From NCBI RefSeq assembly GCF_014648095.1, contig NZ_BMQL01000077.1:1-15317 (forward strand): DNA of 15,317 nt, read 5' to 3'. The translations under genes and the position numbers were made by a program. This document shows, piece after piece, positions 6,565 through 14,170 of the stretch. This DNA is from Deinococcus ruber (GTDB lineage: Bacteria > Deinococcota > Deinococci > Deinococcales > Deinococcaceae). Under the pieces are notes generated by a model. That model had not been told where the DNA came from. It ran no database searches and saw only the letters and a program-made list of their open reading frames with translations. The first letter of the stretch is position 1. The number at the start of each line of letters is the position of its first letter.

Positions 6565-9337
6565 AGCTCGCGGACGGATCCGTTACAGCGGCACGTTGTT
6601 CGCCGTCCCAGGTGAAGCGGTACATCTGGGTGGTCTCTCCGGCCTTCAGCGTGCCGTTCAGGGAGGCGCGGTCGCCCTGGAGCGCGGCCCCCTGGGGCAG
6701 TGGATCAGTCAGCTCAAATTCATTCAGGTCAGTGGGCGTGGTCAGGATCAGCTGTACGGTGTATTGTTGCCCATTGACATAAACAGTTTTCTGAACGCTG
6801 AAATCTCCCATCGTCAGGGTGGTGCGGCGCAGAACCTGCACGTCACCCGACACCGGGGCCAGCGGGAAATCCACACTCGTCAGACCGCGCACATATACCG
6901 TCTGGGTGCCGCTTAAGCCACCTTCGTACACCCGGTCTTCGGGCAGGTAGGGCACCGATGCCGGGTCCAGACGCAGCGCCTGGGTGCCGAAGGGCACGTC
7001 GGAGAAGTGGTAGCGGCCATCGTTGTCGGTCAGCGCGACGCGTCCACCGGCCAGAATTACGCGGGCACGCGCCATCGGGATGTCTTTATCCTTACCGAAG
7101 TCATACGTGCCGTCGTGGTTGCGGTCGAGGTAGACGTACCCCACGATGTCGCCCAGCGGTGCAAAGTTCAGCGGGGTGGCCTTGACGGTGGCGGTGGCGG
7201 TATTGCTGGAGATGGCGGTGGCATTGTTGCCGTTGCCCGAGACCACCACGACATTGACCATAGTACCGACGGCGTCGGGAGTGACACGCACGGCGTAGGT
7301 CACCTTGATCTGTCCGCTGGCAGGTATGGTCAGGCCGCTCCAGGTCAGAACCTGCCCGTTCACGGTGGGGTCTGCCAGGGCCGCGCCTGCCAGGGTGCTG
7401 GTGCCCGCGATGTACATCAGGCCGGTGGGCAGCGTGTCAGTAATCACGCTACCGGTCAGCGCCGTAGTCGGTGAGGTGTTGCGGATCATCAAGGTATAGG
7501 TGAGGCGATCACCGAAGGTTGCCTGCTGGGTGTTGACCGTCTTGGTGATGATGAGGGTGGCCGACCAGATCGGCGTCTTGACCTCGTTGGAGATGATCTG
7601 CTGGGGCACCTCGGCTGTGGTGAGCGTAAAGGTATTCACTAGGTTCTGGCCGTCCACGGCCTGCGCCGAAACGGTGGTCACGAGGGTGACGGTGCGGGTT
7701 TCGCCGGGCTGGAGCGTGCCCAGATTCCAGGTCACGGTGCGGGTGGCGCTGTCGTAGCTGCCGCCATTCGAAGCGCTGACAAAGATGTGAGCGGTCGAGA
7801 GCGTGTCCTGCGCCAGTGCCGCCGTCAAGGCGTGGGTGTAGGGATTCTTGATCGACAGGCTGTACGTCACGGTATCGCCGATCTTGACCGTGCCGGTGGT
7901 GGTGGTGGTTTTGGTCAGGACAGGCAGCCCGCCTTCGATGCTGGTCACGATATCGGTGGTGGCGTTCGTCTCGCCCCGGTCGCCCGTAGTGGTCAGCAGT
8001 GCCTGAAGTTCGGTGCTGCCGCCCTGAGGGGTGTAGCACACGCGCACCGGCACGCTCTGGCCCGGCTGCAACGTCACCGGCTGCACGAAGGGAGTGCCGT
8101 CGAGGTTGAAGTAGGCGGCGGTGGCCTGCCCTTTGCTGTAGCTCAGGCTCAGCTTGAAGTTGTCGGTGACGTCGCCGGTGTTTTTGAGGGTGTGATCGAG
8201 GCAGACCGGCTGCCCCACCACTCCGAACGGCACCGACTGGCTGTCGGCGGGGGTCCCCTCGGGCACTTCCGCGTTGCCAATCGGCCCAATTGCCACGGCG
8301 GGCGTGTAATGCACGTCCAGATTGGCGCTGCCGGGCACGTTGATGTTGTTACCGGTGGCAACGGCAGTATTGGTAAAGGTCTTGTTCTCGGCGGTTGCGC
8401 CCGCCACCATCTTGAAGGTCAGAATCAGGCTCTGAGCGGGTTCCAGGCTGGCAACACCCGCCCGCACCGATTTCACGGCGACTGGCTCGGTGGCGCTGAA
8501 GGTGCTCAGATCGCCGCTGTACTCCGGCGCAACCACAGTCACGCCGCTGGCGGTGCCCTCGGTGCGGGCGGTGGCGCTGCCCTTCACAAAAGTCAGTCCC
8601 TGAGCGGCCAGCGTGTCGAGCGCGTCGGTCAGCATCAGCGCTCTGGACGCTCCCTGACCGGAGTTTTTGGCGACCACAGTTACGGTGGTGGTGTCGCCGG
8701 GCTTGATGAGCGTGGGCGAGAAGGTCTTCAGCACTGAGATGACCGGCGGCTGCCCGACCTGCACGCGGGAAATATTGTTGCTGTCGGCCACTGAACCATC
8801 GGCGCACGACGCCACGAGGTTCACGAAGGCGTCTCCACGGCTGGCGTCGTTGGTCGTCACGACCAGGAACACGGTGGCCTTTGCGTCGGCAGCCAGCTTC
8901 ACGCTGCTGATGGGCGTTGCCGCTTCGGCACTGTCGAGCACGCCGTTGTTATTGGCGTCAAGGTACACTTTCAGGCTGCTGGGCGTGAAGGCCGAGACCG
9001 CGTCGGTCAGGCTGCTGAGCGTATAGGTGTTCTCGGTGTTGCCGGTGTTCAGTACCTGATACGTGAAAGTGGTGTTCTCGGCAGGCAGCAGCGTGGCGCT
9101 CTGACCGGGCGCGGCGACTGTGCCGTCGGGCTGCACGACCACCGAGCAGACGGGCGATACCGTGGCGCTGACCAGATTGGACAGCACCGAAATGGGCGGC
9201 TGGCCTGGATTGACCGGATTGGCGGTTCCGATGGCTTGGTTGGTGATCTTCGTTCCAGCGGGCGTACCTGTTGCCGAGGCCAGGCCCAACGAGGCGATCA
9301 GAGCAAATGTAGAGAGAGAGAGAAGAAGCCGACTCAC
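6554..9337 (-). CDS. Secreted DUF11-repeat protein with SdrD_B-like domain (protein C)
   Basis: This 927-aa protein starts at GTG 9337, with AGGAGGT (9341-9347) just upstream. The signal peptide is residues 1-22 (LLLSLSTFALIASLGLASA). Residues 24-195 match the N-terminal module of protein D. DUF11/TIGR01451-type repeats follow at about 200-345, 472-590 and 593-720, showing 'TYTLMIRNTSP...VITDTLPTGL' features. Residues 727-830 form an SdrD_B/CnaB-like domain with a calcium-loop pattern (YLDRNHDGTYDFGKD) and the DGRYHFSDVPFG motif; a second D/N-rich loop (YLDANNNGVLDSAEA) is at 125-139. There is no LPXTG, transmembrane tail or barrel, so it must be released or held by a partner. The next gene, B, starts one base after its TGA, suggesting translational coupling and joint function. 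The last 95 residues resemble another beta domain. It is likely a structural surface or adhesion-type protein. Confidence 0.9.
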   Translation of the reverse strand: MSRLLLSLSTFALIASLGLASATGTPAGTKITNQAIGTANPVNPGQPPISVLSNLVSATVSPVCSVVVQPDGTVAAPGQSATLLPAENTTFTYQVLNTGNTENTYTLSSLTDAVSAFTPSSLKVYLDANNNGVLDSAEAATPISSVKLAADAKATVFLVVTTNDASRGDAFVNLVASCADGSVADSNNISRVQVGQPPVISVLKTFSPTLIKPGDTTTVTVVAKNSGQGASRALMLTDALDTLAAQGLTFVKGSATARTEGTASGVTVVAPEYSGDLSTFSATEPVAVKSVRAGVASLEPAQSLILTFKMVAGATAENKTFTNTAVATGNNINVPGSANLDVHYTPAVAIGPIGNAEVPEGTPADSQSVPFGVVGQPVCLDHTLKNTGDVTDNFKLSLSYSKGQATAAYFNLDGTPFVQPVTLQPGQSVPVRVCYTPQGGSTELQALLTTTGDRGETNATTDIVTSIEGGLPVLTKTTTTTGTVKIGDTVTYSLSIKNPYTHALTAALAQDTLSTAHIFVSASNGGSYDSATRTVTWNLGTLQPGETRTVTLVTTVSAQAVDGQNLVNTFTLTTAEVPQQIISNEVKTPIWSATLIITKTVNTQQATFGDRLTYTLMIRNTSPTTALTGSVITDTLPTGLMYIAGTSTLAGAALADPTVNGQVLTWSGLTIPASGQIKVTYAVRVTPDAVGTMVNVVVVSGNGNNATAISSNTATATVKATPLNFAPLGDIVGYVYLDRNHDGTYDFGKDKDIPMARARVILAGGRVALTDNDGRYHFSDVPFGTQALRLDPASVPYLPEDRVYEGGLSGTQTVYVRGLTSVDFPLAPVSGDVQVLRRTTLTMGDFSVQKTVYVNGQQYTVQLILTTPTDLNEFELTDPLPQGAALQGDRASLNGTLKAGETTQMYRFTWDGEQRAAVTDPSASWRY

Positions 9338-9341
9338 AGTA

Positions 9342-9390
9342 CCTCCTGAGATGAAGCATCGTAAAAAGCAGAGGGAATTTGGAAAGGAGG
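9342..9390 (-). promoter_or_regulatory. Possible ribosome-site sequestering hairpin in the leader of gene C
   Basis: The minus-strand leader contains CCTCCT (9390-9385), exactly complementary to the AGGAGG (9347-9342) that serves as ribosome site of gene C. A second pairing, AGCATCG (9407-9401) with CGATGCT (9361-9355), could form in the same stretch, so two mutually exclusive folds are conceivable. This could mask the ribosome site. It rests on base complementarity only; no ligand or protein is known. The rest of the 9338-9575 gap is pyrimidine-rich on the coding strand, and I saw no convincing promoter in it. Confidence 0.35.
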
Positions 9391-9571
9391 ATCATGAAAG
9401 CGATGCTCTGCAAATGTCCTACTGGGCTATTCAGATAACAGCAGCGGGCAGAGAAAGAAGGGAAGAAAATTGGCGGGTACAAATTAAAAGAAGGAAACTG
9501 AAAAACGTTCTGATGTTAGGCACTGCCAAGAGAAACAGGTGCTGGAAAGCAAACATGCCGAAACAATCTAA

Positions 9572-9609
9572 GGAGAAGTGCGCCCCACCATACAGGACAG
9601 GGCGCACTT
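9572..9609 (-). terminator. Probable terminator after protein D
   Basis: AAGTGCGCCC (9576-9585) and GGGCGCACTT (9600-9609) form a perfect 10-bp stem with a 14-base loop, starting 8 bases past the TAA of gene D (9618-9620). On the minus strand the following bases (CTCCTTAGATTGTTT) are only moderately T-rich, so termination may be partial and some transcript may continue into the C-B operon. Confidence 0.65.
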
Positions 9610-9617
9610 GAAGAGGC

Positions 9618-11948
9618 TTAGTTGATCTTGGTCTTGATGTCGAGCTCGATGGTGGCTCCGGCAGGAACCACATCGGCAGCGGTGATGGTGCCGCTGTTGT
9701 TGGTGTCGATGGCAACCTGGATGCCGTTGACGCTCAGGTTGGTACCTGCGGCCGGAACAGTGCTACTCCAGGTAGCGCCGCCGTCGATGCTATAGAAGGG
9801 CGTGCTACTGGCCAGAGCGGGCGTCTGTCCGCTGAAGCCCGTCAGTACGACCTGCGCCGTCTGGAAGGTGGAGGTGCTGAAGATGTTATTGGTCTTCGGA
9901 TCGCTGAGCACGAAGTTGAACACGCTGGCGTTGTAGCTGTTCTTAGCAACGATGGCGTAGTTCAGGTAGTCTTTGGGGCTGGCAGTCAGGGCATTCTTGT
10001 TGGTTGCCGTCGCCGCCGGGTAGCCAGGGTCAGTAGTACCGGTCGCCTGGTACTTATCGACCGTGATGCTACCGATGTAAGAGACCTGAATCTGGTCGTT
10101 CACGTCGGTCATGGTGATGGTGCTGTAGTTACCGACGGCGGTCTGGGTCAGCACCGGATTGGGGTTGCTGCCAGTCGTACCGGTGGTGGCGGCTGCCGTG
10201 GCGGGCACATCCACAATGGCGTAGACCGTCTGATTGCCACCCGCCGCTACCAGGGGGGTGATGTAGGTACCGGCGGTTGCGCCGCTGGGCAGCGGGTTGC
10301 CGCTGGCGTCCACATAACGAACCGCAACGGTGGTCGTGGTGCCATCTTTGTTCTTGATCGGCACAGAGCCGCTCAGGGTGTAGGTGTCGCCGTACTGACC
10401 ATTGTTGTCAATGACCATCGGGAAGACGGCGGTGCTGTCGGTAGCCGTGGTGGTGCTGGGTGCACCGCTCGCAGCAGTCGTTGCCGGAACGACGACCTGA
10501 GCTGCGTTGCTTGGTCCGACCAGGGTCTTATCGGCCACAGTGCCAGAGGCGGGCACGTCACCGAACGCCGCAGCGTCGGGCTTGATGGTGTCGGTAGTGG
10601 TTCCATTGGCCGTGATGTCCGAGTCGTTGCTGGAATCCGCCCCCACCAGCACCGTGACGGTAGCGGGGCTGTCTGGGGTGGTGGTGTTGTTGTTGGGGTT
10701 GGAGTCAGGGTACGTGACCACGGTGCGGTAAGGCGCACTGCCACCACCCGCTGGAATGGTGACATACGGGTAGACCTTGCCGTCAGCGGGGTTCGTCCAG
10801 GTAGGCAGGGGATTGCCGCTGGTGTCGGTGAAGGCAACCGTCACGCCACCAGGCAATGTGAACACGCCACTGGTATTGGTGCCGATGGGGGCACCGGTGC
10901 CGTCGGTGGGGAACAAGCTGAGGTGCGCTTCTGCCGGGGTACCAGCAGCAACCGGCGTCGAGGCGACATTGTTGAACGTCACAACGTCGGGAGTGGTGTT
11001 GGTATCAGCAGGCGGATAAGCGATCTGGCTGTTCCCCGACACGGCAATCGCGGTGCTCGGGCTGGTCGGATCGGTGTAGCCGGGTGCCTTGGGATCGAGG
11101 GGATCGCTGGGCGTGCCGGGATTCGTGACCGGGTTGATGGCCGTACCGCCGCCAGCGGTGCCGGGGTTGGCAGTGGGGGGCGTCACCACGGTAGTCGCAG
11201 GGGTGGTGGGGGTGGTCGGGTTGACAGGATCGGTGGGCGGCGTGGGGTAGTTGACCACCGTGGGCGCGAAGATGGTGGCCTTGGTAAATTCCAAGTCGCT
11301 GTTGAGTGGAGAAGTCGCAGGCGGGTTGACGTTGGTGGACTCGTCGACCGCTGAGTAGGCATTGCCGCTGACCGTGCCAGCGGGCGCAGTGCCGTGAGGA
11401 CTGGCTGAGTACGTCGCGCCGACCGCAGCTGTGGTCGGAATGACGATGCGCTGCACGATGTCGACTTGGCTGCCTACTGGCACGGTTACTGAGGTGATCG
11501 GGGTGGTGAAGCTGGTATCGGTGGCGAGGTAGTACTTGACGCTGGTGGGCACATTGGCGCTGCCAGTGGTGTCGGGGGCCAGGTTGATGACGTAGTTGTC
11601 GATGTTGCTGTTGTTGACCACGGTGTAGGCGGTGTCAACGTTGGCTCCGGGAAGCACGCCGGTCTTGTTGTAGGTGGCGGCGGGTGCGTTCGCGGTGGTG
11701 CCGTCGGCGCTGCCGTCCTTGTACACGACATCGAAGCCGGTCACGGGGAGAACCGTGGTGCTCACCGTGTTGGAGTTGACCGGGGTGCCTGCCGAACCGG
11801 TGGTTGGGTCGGTGAAGGTGGCAGTCGCGGTGTTGGTGATGGCAGTGCCGGCGGTAGTGCCAGCGCTCGTACCAGTGGGGGCAGCAGCCGAGGCAGCACC
11901 AGTCGCCATAGCGACCATCAGAGCAAGAAGTTTATAGCTGGTTTTCAC
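9618..11948 (-). CDS. Secreted Thr/Pro/Gly-rich DUF11-like protein (protein D)
   Basis: This is a 776-aa exported protein starting with GTG at 11948. The frame is open for 73 more codons upstream, but this start is chosen because AGGAG (11958-11954) sits five bases ahead and a clean signal peptide follows ([20 protein letters not shown], residues 2-21). Residues 24-205 parallel the N-terminal module of protein C. Residues 225-300 are a Pro/Thr-rich, probably unfolded linker rich in PTTPTTP-type runs. Two similar beta units each carry SGNPLP (about 360-440 and 521-606). The C-terminus (628-776) is DUF11-like, beginning [11 protein letters not shown] and ending [10 protein letters not shown], with a D-rich loop near 747-757 ([11 protein letters not shown]). 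No cell-wall sorting signal or membrane anchor is present. It is probably a surface-layer or matrix component. The function is not known, and the composition is much lower in charged residues than in its neighbours. Confidence 0.88.
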   Translation of the reverse strand: MKTSYKLLALMVAMATGAASAAAPTGTSAGTTAGTAITNTATATFTDPTTGSAGTPVNSNTVSTTVLPVTGFDVVYKDGSADGTTANAPAATYNKTGVLPGANVDTAYTVVNNSNIDNYVINLAPDTTGSANVPTSVKYYLATDTSFTTPITSVTVPVGSQVDIVQRIVIPTTAAVGATYSASPHGTAPAGTVSGNAYSAVDESTNVNPPATSPLNSDLEFTKATIFAPTVVNYPTPPTDPVNPTTPTTPATTVVTPPTANPGTAGGGTAINPVTNPGTPSDPLDPKAPGYTDPTSPSTAIAVSGNSQIAYPPADTNTTPDVVTFNNVASTPVAAGTPAEAHLSLFPTDGTGAPIGTNTSGVFTLPGGVTVAFTDTSGNPLPTWTNPADGKVYPYVTIPAGGGSAPYRTVVTYPDSNPNNNTTTPDSPATVTVLVGADSSNDSDITANGTTTDTIKPDAAAFGDVPASGTVADKTLVGPSNAAQVVVPATTAASGAPSTTTATDSTAVFPMVIDNNGQYGDTYTLSGSVPIKNKDGTTTTVAVRYVDASGNPLPSGATAGTYITPLVAAGGNQTVYAIVDVPATAAATTGTTGSNPNPVLTQTAVGNYSTITMTDVNDQIQVSYIGSITVDKYQATGTTDPGYPAATATNKNALTASPKDYLNYAIVAKNSYNASVFNFVLSDPKTNNIFSTSTFQTAQVVLTGFSGQTPALASSTPFYSIDGGATWSSTVPAAGTNLSVNGIQVAIDTNNSGTITAADVVPAGATIELDIKTKIN

Positions 11949-12100
11949 AAGATCTCCTGTACAGCAAAGGCGAGAGGGCGGAAGATGACCAAAGAGCACG
12001 AGATAGACAGTAGAGAAGCACCTTGCGGCGCAGCATGGCTCCCACCCAACTTGCCGCCACAGCGTGCAGCAATCAGACGCGGGAGCGGCAACCGGTTCAT
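11945..12100 (-). CDS. Possible 51-residue ORF overlapping the start of protein D
   Basis: An ATG at 12100 is preceded by AAAGGAG (12111-12105) at four bases spacing and opens a 51-codon frame starting MNRLPLPRLIAARCGG and ending [12 protein letters not shown]. Its TGA (11947-11945) overlaps the GTG of gene D in the sequence GTGA, the four-base overlap common in coupled genes. The C-terminal third is hydrophobic (LLSISCSLVIF). I do not recognise the protein. It could be a small membrane peptide, a leader peptide whose translation controls D, or chance. The good ribosome site and overlap argue for translation; the lack of a known family and the Arg/Gly/Pro-rich start argue for caution. Confidence 0.4.
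   Translation of the reverse strand: MNRLPLPRLIAARCGGKLGGSHAAPQGASLLSISCSLVIFRPLAFAVQEIL
11949..11958 (-). promoter_or_regulatory. Ribosome binding site deciding the start of protein D
   Basis: CAGGAGAT with AGGAG at 11958-11954 lies five bases before GTG 11948. It selects this start over in-frame upstream codons, which would add an Arg/Cys-rich stretch ahead of the signal peptide. Confidence 0.8.
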
Positions 12101-12230
12101 GGGTCTCCTTTGGGGCCTTTTTTCTGTAGACCCCGCTGAGATGGCAACCGCCGTCGTTCCCTGCCACGGCTGGTCAAGGTGCCCAGTCTGGCTTTTAGGA
12201 TTCTAATGAGGCGACTCTTACGCATCACTT

Positions 12231-12290
12231 ACAGGAAAATCTCACACACAGCACAGCAGCCCCAGAAGATCTCTTTCAAGATTTTCCTGT
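12231..12290. repeat. Perfect 12-bp inverted repeat in the divergent region
   Basis: ACAGGAAAATCT (12231-12242) and AGATTTTCCTGT (12279-12290) are exact reverse complements separated by 36 bases. It lies upstream of both possible divergent promoters. It may be an operator pair, an RNA hairpin in the D transcript, or a relic of a small repeat. Confidence 0.55.
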
Positions 12291-12312
12291 CCCAATGGGC
12301 CTCCAGGCCATA

Positions 12313-12342
12313 TAGCCAGAAAAATCATGAACCGGGTATAAT
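12313..12342 (+). promoter_or_regulatory. Probable promoter of the VWA gene
   Basis: A perfect TATAAT at 12337-12342 lies in an AT-rich patch. A weak -35 (TAGCCA, 12313-12318, four of six matches) is 18 bases upstream. Transcription would begin near 12350, giving a leader of about 290 bases before the ATG at 12642. No other -10 of similar quality is closer to the gene. The long leader could hold regulatory structure, but I recognise no riboswitch. Confidence 0.45.
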
Positions 12343-12641
12343 AAAATAATCCCCCCCAATTTTTGTTAGTTTCAGAAAAAATGAACACTATTCTCATGTA
12401 AAAAGGTTTTAAACATACCCGTCTAACAACATTCCTTCACCTCATAAAGCCAGGTTGCCAGACTGGAATTTTCTTCCAGCGTACAGTCACCATCTGATGG
12501 CGTCATACAGGCCGCCGGATGAAAGACTTCCTCCGGTGTCACAAATCGGAGCCGTCAGGTGCGGCATGCTGAACACATCTGAGCTGTTCGCATCCGGTAC
12601 CCCTTACCAGCCACCACCGAACAGCAGGGACAGGAGGAACC

Positions 12642-13850
12642 ATGGCACGCCTCACCCGCTACAGCCGATTTGAAAGCGAGCTTGACGAACTCGAGTCGAG
12701 CGAACTCATGCAGATGATTCAGGAAGCTCTTCTGGGGCAGGGCATGAACGACCCCTACGACCCCGATCCCAACGCCAGACCCAGCATGGACGACCTGTTC
12801 GACGCGATTTTGAATGCGCTGGCCGAACGCGGCATGATTCCAGACGATCTGCTGGCCGAGGCGATGCAGGCTGGAGATATCCAGGATTCACGCCTGGGGC
12901 AGCAGATTCAGCGCCTGATGGACAAGTTGCAGCAGGACGGATTCATCCGCAAAGAATTCGAGGAAGGTGAGGGCGGCGGCGCAGGCAACCCCGGCGAGGC
13001 CCGCTTCAACCTGACTGACAAGAGCATCGACTTTCTGGGATACAAGAGCCTGCGCGATCTGATGGGCGGCCTGGGCCGCAGCAGCGCAGGGGCGCACGAT
13101 ACCCGCGATTACTCGTCCGGCATCGATATGATGGGCGAGCTGAAGAGCTACGAATTTGGCGACACGCTCAATCTCGACACCACTGCCACGCTGTCTAACG
13201 TCATCTCCAAGGGGTTTGACAACATGGACGAAGGCGATCTGGTGATTCGCCAGAGCGAATACAGCAGCAGCGCGGCGACGGTGGTGCTGCTCGACTGCTC
13301 GCACAGCATGATTCTGTACGGCGAAGACCGTTTTACGCCTGCCAAACAGGTCGCGCTGGCTCTGGCACACCTGATCCGTACACAGTACCCTGGCGATACC
13401 GTCAAATTCGTCCTATTCCACGACAGCGCCGAGGAAGTGCCGATTTCCAAGCTGGCGCAGGCGCAGATCGGGCCCTATCACACCAACACGGCAGGGGGGC
13501 TGAGACTGGCTCAGCAGCTCCTAAAACGTGAGAATAAAGATATGAAGCAGATCGTCATGATTACGGACGGCAAGCCGTCAGCGCTTACACTTCCCGACGG
13601 ACGCATCTATAAAAATTCATACGGCCTCGATCCGTATGTTCTGGGTGCAACGCTGCGCGAGGTGGCACAGTGCCGCCGCAGTGGCATTCAGGTCAATACC
13701 TTTATGCTCGCTCGCGACGCCGAACTGGTGGGTTTTGTGCGCCGCGTAGCCGAAATGACGCGGGGCAAGGCGTATTTTACGACGCCGCACAATATCGGGC
13801 AGTACGTTCTGATGGACTATATGAGCAACAAGACAAAACTGGTCAACTGA
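12642..13850 (+). CDS. VWA-domain protein, COG4867-like
   Basis: This is a 402-aa cytoplasmic protein with no signal peptide. The ATG follows AGGAGG at four bases. The N-terminal 110 residues are acidic and helical ([20 protein letters not shown]). Residues about 124-190 show the family pattern [20 protein letters not shown], then GAHDTRDY and [11 protein letters not shown]. The von Willebrand A domain covers about 212-402 with a complete MIDAS: D218-x-S220-x-S222 (DCSHS), Thr at 281 or 283 (HTNTAGG), and D309 in ITDGKPS. MIDAS sites bind Mg2+ or Mn2+ and mediate protein contacts. COG4867-type proteins often pair with MoxR or chelatase-like AAA+ ATPases, but no such gene is adjacent here. A terminator directly follows, so it is probably transcribed alone. 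The family assignment is from recalled sequence pattern; the cellular role is unknown. Confidence 0.93.
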   Translation: MARLTRYSRFESELDELESSELMQMIQEALLGQGMNDPYDPDPNARPSMDDLFDAILNALAERGMIPDDLLAEAMQAGDIQDSRLGQQIQRLMDKLQQDGFIRKEFEEGEGGGAGNPGEARFNLTDKSIDFLGYKSLRDLMGGLGRSSAGAHDTRDYSSGIDMMGELKSYEFGDTLNLDTTATLSNVISKGFDNMDEGDLVIRQSEYSSSAATVVLLDCSHSMILYGEDRFTPAKQVALALAHLIRTQYPGDTVKFVLFHDSAEEVPISKLAQAQIGPYHTNTAGGLRLAQQLLKRENKDMKQIVMITDGKPSALTLPDGRIYKNSYGLDPYVLGATLREVAQCRRSGIQVNTFMLARDAELVGFVRRVAEMTRGKAYFTTPHNIGQYVLMDYMSNKTKLVN

Positions 13851-13860
13851 GCCGACATGT

Positions 13861-13903
13861 CACCAAAACAGGCGGGAGCGCAGAGCCCTCGCCTGTTTTG
13901 GTG
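13861..13903 (+). terminator. Terminator of the VWA gene
   Basis: CACCAAAACAGGCG (13861-13874) and CGCCTGTTTTGGTG (13890-13903) form a perfect 14-bp stem with a 15-base loop, ten bases after the TGA. The GC core followed by TTTT, with an A-run on the left arm, is typical of an intrinsic terminator that can act in both directions. Confidence 0.85.
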
Positions 13904-14158
13904 TATTGCCAATGGTTTAAATCCAATTCATCAGGCGCAGCGGGTCAGCACATCACAGCGCACTGTTCTTTATATACCCAGAGTGATTTCCAGAATTTGA
14001 GAAGAGCGTCCCGCAAAAGTCGGCAGCCGTAAAAGAAATTGTGGGCGCGTCCTGAGCATTTTCATAAAGTCTGAAATCCTATCCAATCATCTATGAATTG
14101 TGGGAAATGCTAATTTACGACTTCCGTACTTACAGTCTTCCTTCACAGAAACAGGCGG

Positions 14159-14170
14159 TACCATACTGCT
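14159..14170 (+). promoter_or_regulatory. Possible leaderless -10 element before the peptidase gene
   Basis: TACCAT (14159-14164) fits the TANNNT form and ends six bases before the ATG at 14171. That spacing suits leaderless transcripts, which are common in Deinococcus. The only SD-like sequence (AGGCGG, 14153-14158) is 12 bases away and weak. No good -35 is visible, so this is tentative. The rest of 13904-14158 shows an AT-rich TTTATATA near 13970 and no gene. Confidence 0.3.

Larger units (their letters stand above)
12112..12641. other. Divergent intergenic region between protein D and the VWA gene
   Basis: About 530 bases without a convincing gene. The part near 12320-12420 is strikingly AT-rich and contains a C7 run (12351-12357). 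It holds a TATAAT facing right, a 12-bp inverted repeat (12231-12290), a small hairpin CTGGAA/TTCCAG (12463-12479) and a minus-strand TAGAAT (12205-12200) that could be a -10 box for D without a recognisable -35. A GGGTCT (12101-12106) / AGACCC (12128-12133) pair brackets the ribosome site of the small ORF. Confidence 0.6.

Noticed and set aside
9394..9438. 14-codon plus-strand ORF with a perfect AGGAGG three bases before its ATG
   Set aside because: It is very short with no family, and the AGGAGG is better explained as the complement of the gene C ribosome site. It cannot be excluded.
8958..9482. Minus-strand 174-codon frame across the leader of gene C
   Set aside because: It starts at a TTG without a ribosome site and runs out of frame through gene C with a low-complexity Arg/His-rich product.
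12100..12134. GGGTCT/AGACCC pair with a T6 run on the plus strand, as a terminator
   Set aside because: The T-run is inside the loop, not after the stem, and no plus-strand gene ends there. It is better viewed as structure around the small ORF's ribosome site.
11949..12167. Upstream extension of protein D by 73 residues
   Set aside because: The extension has a Cys/Arg/Pro-rich sequence ahead of a clear signal peptide, and the internal GTG has a well-placed AGGAG.
12455..12673. 72-codon plus-strand frame overlapping the start of the VWA gene
   Set aside because: It begins with TTG, has no ribosome site, and its Pro/Arg-rich product overlaps the well-supported VWA start in another frame.
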